This document shows positions 43,754-51,061 of a stretch of 64,000 nucleotides of DNA, piece after piece. Position 1 is the first letter of the stretch; each line of letters starts with the position of its first letter. The stretch is from JAIQFL01 sp035295745 (GTDB lineage: Bacteria; Acidobacteriota; Terriglobia; Bryobacterales; Bryobacteraceae), in NCBI GenBank assembly GCA_035295745.1, contig DATGIL010000033.1, forward strand, positions 62,001 to 126,000, in the 5' to 3' direction. The translations under genes were made by a program, and so were the position numbers. A model generated the notes under the pieces. It was not told the origin of the DNA and made no database searches. It saw only the letters and a program-made list of their open reading frames with translations.

Positions 43754-43768
43754 TTGCACATGGTGCAA
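43754..43768 (-). promoter_or_regulatory. Candidate IclR operator, site C (cytochrome-iclR unit)
   Basis: TTGCACATGGTGCAA, a perfect palindrome with 6-bp arms, 80 bases upstream of the Ig-like gene that opens the iclR unit. It agrees with site A at 11 of 15 positions, including all eight outer bases TTGC/GCAA. It suggests autoregulation. Confidence 0.55.
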
Positions 43769-43843
43769 TGACATGAGATCGATGCGGAACGGATTCTATC
43801 ACGCAAATCCGGCGGCGGGCAAGCAAAAACCTCGCGCTGTCAA

Positions 43844-43884
43844 GGCAAAGTAGAAATGTAGTGCTCCTGGCAAAGTAGAAATGT
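43844..43884. repeat. Direct repeat pair, possible IS21-type end
   Basis: GGCAAAGTAGAAATGT occurs twice, at 43844-43859 and 43869-43884, with a 25-base period, just after a TGTCA. Repeated subterminal boxes of this kind are found at the ends of IS21-family elements. No istA/istB reading frame is visible nearby, so at most an end fragment remains. Confidence 0.35.
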
Positions 43885-44230
43885 CGCCTTTCGAGGCTCT
43901 CTGCGGAGTGCGTGTTATTCTGCGTGTGCCTGTGAAGCGGAGACGGGCAATGCCGGCGAGCAACCCGATCAAGGAATAGCCGGCCCGAACTCATCTGCGG
44001 ACGATGCGAAGGAGCGTGGTCCTCACGCCACCTCCAGAGTCCCGTATCCAAAGAATCGCGATGCGTCGGGGCGCTAAGACTTGACACGAGGTTGTCGGGA
44101 GGCCTCCAAATGCCAATTGACGCCGAGTCGCGAGGTGGAAAGGAACGCCGTCAGATGAGAGCCGCTGCCAACGAGCCGTCCAACTCCCTGCGGCACATAG
44201 CCGATCGCTCTGCGAACGTCGACCGCCTGA
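43885..44230. other. Intergenic region, nothing recognised
   Basis: About 350 bases between the possible IS end and the STAS gene. The minus-strand frame from 44087 continues into the Ig-like gene but has no protein-like features before 43673. Confidence 0.4.
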
Positions 44231-44662
44231 TTAATTACTGACGTCGGGCATTCTCACGCCTTTGTGCTTCTCGGATTCGACGAATTCCAGGATGTCAAAG
44301 TGACGATTATCCCGATCCGGAAAGAAGCTGTCGATGGCATCAGGTTCGTCGTGGAATACCTCGAACACAGTTTCTAGCCGCGCCTCTGCGAGCAAGCTGA
44401 GATGAGTCGGGTTCATCTCAAAGATCGCCAGCTTCCCACCCGCTTTTTGCAGCTTCGCCAAAGCAAAGAGCAGCGTGCCGAGACCGGTGGTATCGAGCTT
44501 GCGCAGGTGGCTGAAATTCAATGCCACACGCAGCCTTCCTGCCTTTACCAGGTGGTCTAGTTCCGCTCGAAAATCGAGGTCTTCCTGTCCGAACGTGAGC
44601 TGTCCCTGCAGGTCTAGGATGGCGATACCTTCCACGTCTCGAGGAATGATTTCTAGCGACAT
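44231..44662 (-). CDS. STAS-domain protein (anti-sigma factor antagonist type)
   Basis: A 143-residue protein. The STAS fold is evident from G-I-A-I-L-D-L-Q-G-Q-L-T and L-N-F-S-H-L-R-K-L-D-T-T-G-L-G-T-L-L, followed by G-G-K-L-A-I-F. The position that is normally a phospho-serine (D-S-x-G) is threonine here (D-T-T-G). About 25 extra residues at the C-terminus include H-F-D-I-L-E-F-V-E-S-E-K. Such proteins bind RsbW-type kinases and release sigma factors or act as switches. No kinase or phosphatase gene is adjacent. Confidence 0.9.
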   Translation of the reverse strand: MSLEIIPRDVEGIAILDLQGQLTFGQEDLDFRAELDHLVKAGRLRVALNFSHLRKLDTTGLGTLLFALAKLQKAGGKLAIFEMNPTHLSLLAEARLETVFEVFHDEPDAIDSFFPDRDNRHFDILEFVESEKHKGVRMPDVSN

Positions 44663-44735
44663 CGATTTTCGCCGACCGTCCGATGATTGCTTGCTGAAGC
44701 GCTTTCCTCAGGGACGCATGATCGTCCCGCAGCGC

Positions 44736-45092
44736 TTACTTTTCGTGATTCTCCGCACGGGCTCGCAGCTCTTTCGCGGCCTGGAACCAGTCTTCGTCTG
44801 GGGATCCCTCTGGGCAGCCTCGGGCTTCCCACAGTGCGTGAGCCAAGACTGCGATCTCCTCGTGCCCAAAGAGTGCGATGCCGTGTTCATTCACAGCATG
44901 CGTCTGCCCAGTATGCTCGTGCGCCTGCTCGGAATGCTCAAGAGCCCGTCTCGACAGCTCCTGCCCCGTTTGATGGTCCTGCTTCTCATGTGCTTCCGCG
45001 GCGCTGCTATGAGCGTGTGCGGCGGTATCGTGCAATTCGGCGGCCCGTTGATGGTTCTCGTAATGGGATCCGCTGTTGTAACGTCTGGACAT
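44736..45092 (-). CDS. DUF2934-domain small protein with histidine-rich helical N-terminus
   Basis: A 118-residue protein. The C-terminal ~35 residues read H-E-E-I-A-V-L-A-H-A-L-W-E-A-R-G and D-E-D-W-F-Q-A-A-K-E-L, the DUF2934 motif (PF11154). The N-terminal ~75 residues form a long amphipathic helix rich in His, Ala and Glu (A-A-E-L-H-D-T-A-A-H-A-H-S-S-A-A). The function is unknown. It begins directly after the stop of a related, frameshifted small gene at 45093-45291, so the two were one operon. Confidence 0.85.
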   Translation of the reverse strand: MSRRYNSGSHYENHQRAAELHDTAAHAHSSAAEAHEKQDHQTGQELSRRALEHSEQAHEHTGQTHAVNEHGIALFGHEEIAVLAHALWEARGCPEGSPDEDWFQAAKELRARAENHEK

Positions 45093-45291
45093 TTAAAGGC
45101 CCTCCATCTCCCCCGATTGATTGCGAGTTTCCCGCGCCAGGGTGTAAGCGCGATTCGAGGACTCCAACGCCCGCTGCGAATGCCAGAAGTGCCGCTGTCG
45201 AGTCCCCTTTTTCATTATGTTCCGCGGCAGTCCGGTGGGACCGCGTCGCGAGTTCATGCTGCTCGTCAGCCCTCCGATCTGTCTGGGGCAT
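45093..45291 (-). pseudogene. Frameshifted small helical protein related to its neighbour
   Basis: From the ATG at 45291 (GGAGTGGAAAG upstream) the frame reads M-P-Q-T-D-R-R and E-Q-H-E-L-A-T-R-S-H-R-T-A-A-E-H-N-E-K-G-D. Coding character then continues in another frame: H-S-Q-R-A-L-E-S-S-N-R-A-Y-T-L-A-R-E and N-Q-S-G-E-M, with a stop flush against the next ATG. Joining the frames gives one ~65-residue His/Glu-rich helix similar to the start of the DUF2934 protein. A one-base shift between about 45190 and 45215 explains it. It could be genuine decay or a sequencing error. Confidence 0.6.
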
Positions 45292-45618
45292 GCTTTCCAC
45301 TCCTTCAGGTGCGGGTAAACCCTTGTTTTCCTGTGCACGAGGCGGACCAAACTCTTACAAGTCAGTCAACTTCGCGTCTGGAAGGCCTTTCGCGCCACGT
45401 GTCGCCTTGGACCTCGGCTTGACCGAACCGGTTCCCAGATGACGGCCGGCGGTCAAATGCGCCTGTTACTGCCGGAAAGCGGGCAAGCAGACAGGTGCAG
45501 ATTAACCCAAATTCCAGCCGGATCGAAGAGATTTTATTCGGGCCATCCGATACATGTAGGTACCGGCCGCGGATCCGCTGGCCCGGCAATGCCCACGAAC
45601 TCGAAAGCCCGCTCACGC
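45292..45618. other. Intergenic region, nothing recognised
   Basis: About 325 bases between selB and the small helical genes. I looked for a tRNA (including a selenocysteine tRNA) because selB is adjacent, and saw no cloverleaf. Short frames are not protein-like. Confidence 0.4.
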
Positions 45619-47484
45619 TCAAAGCACGATGCGCTCGTCGCCATCGCGGCGCGTCACCCGTTCCCGGTCCAGAAATTCCAGCAGAGGAATGGCATACTTG
45701 CGCGAGATTCCTGTCCATTCTTTGAACGCGCCTACGCCGAAGCGTTCCGACTTGCGTGCAGCCAGCATCTGGCGCAACCGCGCAATCGCGGCGTGGTGAA
45801 AGACCAGCTCGTCATTAATCCGCACCAGCCGCTTCTCACGAAGAAGAATCTCGAGTAGCCGCCGCGCTCGCTTCGCCTCTACCGTCGACTTCGCCAATAC
45901 TTCCGGCAACGTCGGAACCGCGAGGCCCGCTTCTTCGAATGCCCGCTCGATCGCCGTCCGCGCCTGCTCCTCCTCTTCCTTCAACACCACTTGATGTCCT
46001 CGCGACCGAACGGTCTCACCTTCGACGACCAGTTCCTTTGCGCTTGCCAATAGTGCGTCCAACACAGAAGGAGGCGCAGCCGTGAGTTCCCTGCTTCGTA
46101 AATCCTGCTTAGCGATTCCCGGCAGCAGCGGCTGCTCGCTATGAAACGCCCGCACCGCCTTCACCAGCCGGTCCCGTGTCGACTGGAACCAGGCGCGATC
46201 CACATACCAGGTCTGTGCTTGCGCGATCGCTACCAGCCCCGAGGCATTCGTGGAGATCTCTTTTTCGAGTAGACCCGTGCGCGCCACCAACTCCGCCATT
46301 CCGAGCCCGAATTCCGACTCGCGCACCAGCAACTCAATCCGCGCCGCAGTATCCCGCGAGGCCATTACGTCCAGGCGCGCCGCCACGGCCGTTCCTTTCC
46401 GATAGCGCCGCTCTCCGAGGTCCACCACCACGCCGCCGCCGATCGTGACGACAGGAGAAAATTTGCGAATGATGAAACGATCTCCCGGCAGAAGCAGAGC
46501 CGGCTCCTCCAGCACGATCCGCACGTACGCGCGATTGCCCGGATCGAGTGTTATCCCTCCCCCCAACAGCCGTACCTCCGCCTCAATCTCCGCCGTGCCC
46601 GAATGAAAATGCACCGGTGCGCGATGTTTCAGAGGCTTCGCCGAGGCCAAAAGGTCCAGCCGGCAGTCGAACGCCTTCACCGCTCGAAACCGCTTCGGCT
46701 CGGAGAGCACATCACCGCGTGTCAATTCCGAAGGTTCGATGTCCGCCAGATTGACAGCGGTCCTCTGTCCGGCCACCGCGCGTTCCGATTTCGATCCATG
46801 TACCTGAATCCCGCGAACCCGCAATCGGCGCCCAGCCGGGTAGACTTCCACCTCCCTTTCCTTCTCGATTGAACCGGAAATCAGCGTGCCCGTCGCAACC
46901 GTGCCAAACCCCTTGATCGAGAACACACGGTCGATTGGCAGACGAAAGTGGCCCGAAGCATTCTTCTCCGGCACTTCAGAGGAAATTCGCTCGATCGCCT
47001 TACGCAGATCCGCCAGTCCCGCTCCCGTCACCGAACTCACTGGCACAACCGGCGCCTTCTCCAGGAACGACCCCGCGACCAGTTCGTCCACTTCCAGCCG
47101 CACCAGGTCGAGAATGTCCGCGTCCACCAGGTCGGCCTTCGTCAACGCGATCACACCCCGCGGTATCTCCAGCAACCGGCAAATGTCGAAGTGCTCCCGC
47201 GTCTGCGGCTTGATGGATTCATCGGCCGCGATCACGAAGAGCACCAGGTCAATGCCGCCCACGCCCGCCAGCATGTTCTTGACGAAACGCTCGTGCCCCG
47301 GCACATCCACGAACCCCAGGCGCACCGCTGCCGTCAGTTGCAGGTGCGCGAACCCGAGATCGATCGTGATGCCACGCCGCTTTTCCTCTTCCAGGCGATC
47401 GGCATCGATTCCGGTCAGCGCCTTCACCAAGGCAGTCTTGCCGTGATCGATGTGGCCCGCCGTGCCCACAATGATGTTTTTCAT
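45619..47484 (-). CDS. selB: Selenocysteine-specific elongation factor SelB
   Basis: A 621-residue GTPase. The G1 motif is G-T-A-G-H-I-D-H-G-K-T, followed by the switch R-R-G-I-T-I-D-L-G-F-A, then D-V-P-G-H-E-R-F and T-K-A-D. I-T-I-D-L-G-F-A is diagnostic of SelB. Domains II and III follow, then four winged helices to the C-terminus that recognise the SECIS hairpin (final part G-I-S-R-K-Y-A-I-P-L-L-E-F-L-D-R). It delivers Sec-tRNA to in-frame UGA codons. The start is the ATG at 47484; the frame remains open upstream but antisense to the glycosyltransferase. selA, selC and selD are not in this window. Confidence 0.96.
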   Translation of the reverse strand: MKNIIVGTAGHIDHGKTALVKALTGIDADRLEEEKRRGITIDLGFAHLQLTAAVRLGFVDVPGHERFVKNMLAGVGGIDLVLFVIAADESIKPQTREHFDICRLLEIPRGVIALTKADLVDADILDLVRLEVDELVAGSFLEKAPVVPVSSVTGAGLADLRKAIERISSEVPEKNASGHFRLPIDRVFSIKGFGTVATGTLISGSIEKEREVEVYPAGRRLRVRGIQVHGSKSERAVAGQRTAVNLADIEPSELTRGDVLSEPKRFRAVKAFDCRLDLLASAKPLKHRAPVHFHSGTAEIEAEVRLLGGGITLDPGNRAYVRIVLEEPALLLPGDRFIIRKFSPVVTIGGGVVVDLGERRYRKGTAVAARLDVMASRDTAARIELLVRESEFGLGMAELVARTGLLEKEISTNASGLVAIAQAQTWYVDRAWFQSTRDRLVKAVRAFHSEQPLLPGIAKQDLRSRELTAAPPSVLDALLASAKELVVEGETVRSRGHQVVLKEEEEQARTAIERAFEEAGLAVPTLPEVLAKSTVEAKRARRLLEILLREKRLVRINDELVFHHAAIARLRQMLAARKSERFGVGAFKEWTGISRKYAIPLLEFLDRERVTRRDGDERIVL

Positions 47485-47505
47485 GCTGCTTGTTACAGTG
47501 TAAAA

Positions 47506-48639
47506 GTGCTCGTCCTGTCCGTGCTGGCCACGCTTGCCACTATTGTTGCAGGATCGCTGGTTTATTGCGTCCTCACGGTCATCGCGGCAGTTCGCTATCG
47601 TGCGGTGAGGCCCAATCAGCTCGCGACACCGCCGATCAGCGTATGCAAACCACTTGCCGGAGTGGACGAGGGCCTCGAAGAGAATCTTCGCACGTTCTTC
47701 GAACAGCACTACGCCGCGTTTGAGCTCCTCTTTGCCGTCCGCAGTCCAGAGGACCCCGCCATCGCTGTGGTCCAACGCCTGCAATCGCGATATCCGGCGA
47801 TCCCCTCGAGCCTGATCGTCACCGGTGAGCCGCCCTATCCAAATGCCAAAGTCTTCAGCCTGGATCGCATGCTCGCCGCCGCGCAGCATGACCTCATCGT
47901 GATGGCGGATAGCGATATTCGGGTCTCCTCTTCGATGTTGTCCATCATCGCCGCGGAGTTCGCGGACTCCCGACTGGGACTGGCGACCTGCCCCTATCGC
48001 GCGGTGCCAGGCCGCAGCTTCTGGTCGACACTTGAGGCGATCGGATTGAACACCGAATTCATCGGCGGGGTGCTGGTCGCCCGCATGCTCGACGGCATGA
48101 AATTCGCTCTCGGCCCGACCATTGCCGCACGGCGCGAAACGCTGTTGAAGATCGGCGGCTTCAATGCCGTAAAGGATTACCTGGCAGAGGACTTCGTGAT
48201 GGGAAAACTGGCCGCAGAGCACGGCTTCGGGGTAATTCTATCGTCTTATGTGATCGAGCACCGAATCGGGTCGCAAGCCCTGATGGCGAATCTGAGGCAT
48301 CGATTGCGCTGGAATCGCAGCACCCGCCGGTCGCGCCCCTGGGGATATGTCGGGCAGGTCTTTACTAATCCTGTGCCCCTGGCGTTACTGGTGTCGGCGG
48401 TCCGGCCCGCATGGTGGCCGGTACTCGCCACCACGCTCGTCTTCCGCGCCGCGGCTGGATGGGCGACCGCGGAACACGCCCTCGACGATCCGTTGGTTCG
48501 CCGGCTCTGGTGGCTGGTTCCGCTGCAGGATGTGTTGAGCTTTCTGGTCTGGGTGGGCGGTTTTTTCGGGAACACCATTCTGTGGCGCGGCCGCAAGTAC
48601 TATCTGCTTCCCGACGGCCGCTTCGAGTTACTGCCATAA
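47506..48639 (+). CDS. GT21-like ceramide/hopanoid-type glycosyltransferase (HpnI-like)
   Basis: About 377 residues. An N-terminal membrane helix (V-L-A-T-L-A-T-I-V-A-G-S-L-V-Y) precedes a GT-A domain with P-P-I-S-V-C-K-P-L-A-G-V-D, M-A-D-S-D-I-R-V (metal-binding D-x-D), Y-L-A-E-D-F-V-M-G and a final H-R-L-R-W (Q/R-x-x-R-W type). Three C-terminal membrane segments follow. This arrangement matches ceramide glucosyltransferases and HpnI of hopanoid synthesis. The only suitable start is the GTG at 47506; it is divergent from selB with 21 bases between the starts. No other hopanoid genes are nearby, so the lipid acceptor is uncertain. Confidence 0.88.
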   Translation: MLVLSVLATLATIVAGSLVYCVLTVIAAVRYRAVRPNQLATPPISVCKPLAGVDEGLEENLRTFFEQHYAAFELLFAVRSPEDPAIAVVQRLQSRYPAIPSSLIVTGEPPYPNAKVFSLDRMLAAAQHDLIVMADSDIRVSSSMLSIIAAEFADSRLGLATCPYRAVPGRSFWSTLEAIGLNTEFIGGVLVARMLDGMKFALGPTIAARRETLLKIGGFNAVKDYLAEDFVMGKLAAEHGFGVILSSYVIEHRIGSQALMANLRHRLRWNRSTRRSRPWGYVGQVFTNPVPLALLVSAVRPAWWPVLATTLVFRAAAGWATAEHALDDPLVRRLWWLVPLQDVLSFLVWVGGFFGNTILWRGRKYYLLPDGRFELLP

Positions 48640-48977
48640 CTGAGTGTCGCAGGTGATCGCAAGACTCCCCCGCTAAACTACTGGCTACGGTCAACAGACC
48701 GCTCTGACCTGCGCGGTGGCGCAATCAAGCGGCGGTGGTTGAAGGAAGTTACGAGCCGCGATCGTGAAGAAGCGACCCCGGCCCGTAGGTTTCTCGGTAT
48801 CCTGCTTTAGTACACCGTTTCAGAAATACGGTCTCGTATTTTGGCAAGAACACTCCACGGTCGTAGCTCGTAACCCACCCAAATACGTTCGCGCAATCGT
48901 GCGCTTGCGAGCCGCGCACGTCAGCAAGCGCTCTGGCAATACGCCGGCGGACTTCTGAAACCAGGTACTTGCCAATC
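48640..48977. other. Intergenic region with a dispersed repeat
   Basis: About 340 bases. It contains the repeat at 48836-48930. No gene is supported; the minus-strand frame at 48749-49072 is just the repeat read through. Confidence 0.5.
48836..48930 (-). repeat. Dispersed intergenic repeat, full-length copy
   Basis: On the minus strand it reads CGCTTGCTGACGTGCGCGGC, TCGCAAGCGC, CGCGAACGTATTTGGGT, TTACGAGCTACGACCGT, GGAGTGTTCTTGCC and AAATAC in order. The plus-strand copy at 62819-62910 has the same blocks in the same order. The double copy at 50835 has the outer blocks only. Confidence 0.7.
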
Positions 48978-49457
48978 CTATTCCCCGCCGCGGCCGAAGC
49001 GTGCGTTCGCGCCCGGAGGTGGTGCGCCCGGACCACCGGGTCCGCGTCCGCCGCCTGGAGGAAGCGTCGCATAGATTTTCTGTTGATCGGTGGTCAGAAT
49101 GGCGTAAACCGCCGCCTCCGCCTTGGCATTAATTGCAGTCAGTTGGCCGTTCAATGTCCCGGCGGTGAGAGAAAGCTGGTCAATCAACGCGCTGTTGTTG
49201 GCGATAATCGCAGCGGAGATCGACTGCCGGTTGGTTTGCAGACTCGTCTGGGTCGTCTCGCTGGACGTGTACGCATTGGTGTAGATGGTCAGGACGGTTG
49301 CCTTTTGCGCGTCGGTCAAGCTCAATTGCGCCGTCAGGAAGTTCACGCGGATTTGGGCCATAGTGGCGGGGTCTGGCGGTGTACCGGGCCCTTGAGCGGA
49401 GACGAGCGCCGCTGACAGGGCGATCGCGATGGAGAGTACTGGTAGTTTCTGTAGCAT
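48978..49457 (-). CDS. Small periplasmic Spy/CpxP-like (LTXXQ-type) protein
   Basis: About 159 residues from the ATG at 49457, with GAGGA upstream. A signal peptide ends S-A-A-L-V-S-A-Q. The mature helices contain L-S-L-T-D-A-Q-K-A-T-V and L-T-T-D-Q-Q-K-I-Y, two L-T-x-x-Q-like motifs typical of Spy/CpxP or heavy-metal-sensor-like periplasmic helical proteins. A Gly/Pro/Arg-rich tail (P-P-G-G-G-R-G-P-G-G-P-G) closes the protein. Family members are ATP-independent chaperones or stress sensors. There is no CpxA/R-like pair next to it. Confidence 0.78.
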   Translation of the reverse strand: MLQKLPVLSIAIALSAALVSAQGPGTPPDPATMAQIRVNFLTAQLSLTDAQKATVLTIYTNAYTSSETTQTSLQTNRQSISAAIIANNSALIDQLSLTAGTLNGQLTAINAKAEAAVYAILTTDQQKIYATLPPGGGRGPGGPGAPPPGANARFGRGGE

Positions 49458-49563
49458 TCTTGTTAGTCCTCTGGAGGAGGCTCCTTCATTGAAGTTATCA
49501 GGCTGCATCTGTTGTGTCGCTTTTCCGTGTGTTAAGTATTGTCAAATCTAAATTCACTGCACG

Positions 49564-50133
49564 CTAAGTCTGAACCTTGATCAACACCCCCGGTTGAGTG
49601 CTGAGACTGCCGGCTTGCGCCACCACCGGATAGTCGCCATTCGGCAGCGAGGGCACGGTCACGTTCAACTGGTACAGGCCCGCACCCACCAACCCGGCGA
49701 ACGAAACCGGAGCCGTAACGCCGCCCATGGTGACGGTGACTGCGGTAGCGGTGGGCGCGGCGCCTTGGTAAACCACCCCCGCCGCCACTGCCGGGGAAGT
49801 CGGCCCGAAACCGGTTCCGTAGAGTTCCAGAACGTCGCCAGGCTTCGCCGCACTACTTGCATTGATCACTGTTCCATCTGTTCGGACGGCCGCAACGTAA
49901 TTCGCCGAGGCAAACAGCGCCGGCGACATACTGTCCAACATGGCCGCCGCAATGCTCGACGTGCCAGCGGAATTCGAGGCAGTCACTGACACGGTGCCGG
50001 TGTTTGTATCTGCCGGAGCCTGCAAGTTGATTTGTGTAGGACTCACGAAGTACAGGTAAGCCGGCTGCCCGTCTAGCTTTACAGTATCGGGCCGACCAGT
50101 AACAGGGGATCGACGGGCGTTACATGCCCACTG
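49564..50133 (-). pseudogene. TIGR03437 domain fragment without its parent protein
   Basis: The open frame encodes V-S-P-T-Q-I-N-L-Q-A-P, V-L-E-L-Y-G-T-G-F-G-P-T and G-A-G-L-Y-Q-L-N-V-T-V-P, the signature of the C-terminal TIGR03437 domain of large acidobacterial secreted proteins. Upstream of the domain (K-L-D-G-Q-P-A-Y-L-Y-F) an in-frame TAA at 50136 cuts the frame and no signal peptide is present. A GTG at 50046 is the only start. I read it as the leftover C-terminus of a deleted protein. Confidence 0.65.
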
Positions 50134-50283
50134 TTAAGAGACCGATAACTCTTGATTAAGAACGTAAAGAGAAACGCCACCTGTGCAACTGCCCGAGGTA
50201 GCTGCCCGTCCCGATACCATGAGGAAGCGGCTCCGGGATTGGGAGCGGCGCCTCACCAACGTCAAAACCAGGAAAGACTAAAC

Positions 50284-50778
50284 ATGATTTTGAGACGATT
50301 CCGATTCGCCCCCATCGCGCTGGTAGCTCTGAGTGCCGCCGGCGCTTTCGCCCAAACTTCCTCCTCCAATACAGTCACACGGTCCCTGACCTCTCCGCCG
50401 ATCGGGCTGGGAAGTTCGGAGACGGCGCAGGTGAACGTCGTGAACACCGCGTCGAATTCCTCCAGTGGCACGGCAGCCTCCTGCACTGGCAGCATTTCCT
50501 TTGTGAATGCCAGTGGAACGACTATTGGAACAGCCAGTACGTTCACTGTGACCACCGGACAGATTTCCGCCGCAACCCTGCCTTTCTCCCGCGTGGGAGC
50601 AACTGGAGTCCGCACGGAGGTTCGCGCGGTGGTGTCCCTCACTTTCACCAGCGGATCGAATGTGCCTTGCGACCTGGTCACTTCCTTCGAGACTTTCGAC
50701 ACCGCCTCTGGCGCCACGCACCTTCACCTGGAGCAGAGCGGCGGAATTGAGGGCCCTGGTTTCGGGGGACGTAACTAA
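50284..50778 (+). CDS. Small secreted protein of unknown function
   Basis: 164 residues from the ATG at 50284, with CAGGAAAG upstream. A signal peptide (A-P-I-A-L-V-A-L-S-A-A-G-A-F-A-Q) leads to a Ser/Thr-rich beta-type domain: S-E-T-A-Q-V-N-V-V-N-T-A, C-T-G-S-I-S-F-V-N-A-S-G, then V-P-C-D-L-V-T-S-F-E-T. Two cysteines, far apart, could form a disulfide. The end G-I-E-G-P-G-F-G-G-R-N is glycine-rich. I do not recognise a family; similar small Ser/Thr-rich exported proteins are common in this lineage. Confidence 0.75.
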   Translation: MILRRFRFAPIALVALSAAGAFAQTSSSNTVTRSLTSPPIGLGSSETAQVNVVNTASNSSSGTAASCTGSISFVNASGTTIGTASTFTVTTGQISAATLPFSRVGATGVRTEVRAVVSLTFTSGSNVPCDLVTSFETFDTASGATHLHLEQSGGIEGPGFGGRN

Positions 50779-50834
50779 AGTAGTAGACCCGCTTTTAGAA
50801 GTCTGCCGACGTATTGCTGGACCGCTTGCCCCAC

Positions 50835-50955
50835 ATCGCTTGCTTACGCGCGCGGCTCACAACGAGCCACGACCGTAAGGGAGTGATTTTTCGGGCGATC
50901 GGGCATCGCTTGCTTACGCGCGCGGCTCGCAACGAGCCACGACCGTGAGGGAGTG
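50835..50955 (+). repeat. Tandem pair of the dispersed intergenic repeat
   Basis: Two 51-base units (50835-50885 and 50905-50955) start 70 bases apart and differ at only two positions. Each has ATCGCTTGCTTACGCGCGCG, a hairpin in GGCTCGCAACGAGCC (6-bp arms, perfect in unit two) and CGACCGTGAGGGAGTG. They sit in the leader of the response regulator gene. Confidence 0.8.
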
Positions 50956-51061
50956 TTCTCGCTAAATACGAAGTCCGTATCAACGCAATGATGTACCCAG
51001 AACAGAGGCACGTCCTCAAATCTAGCAGGGGCGGGCAAGGGTCTGCCCCAGGCCTCCTTCC

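Noticed and set aside
45292..45618. Possible selenocysteine tRNA near selB
   Set aside because: I looked for a long acceptor stem and an anticodon loop with TCA on both strands and saw none.
47485..48222. N-terminal extension of the SelB frame
   Set aside because: It is antisense to the glycosyltransferase gene, and SelB begins with its G1 motif right after the ATG at 47484.
50835..50955. Repeats considered as a CRISPR array
   Set aside because: Only two units about 70 bases apart, with a 19-base gap, an internal hairpin and dispersed single copies elsewhere. No cas genes are present.
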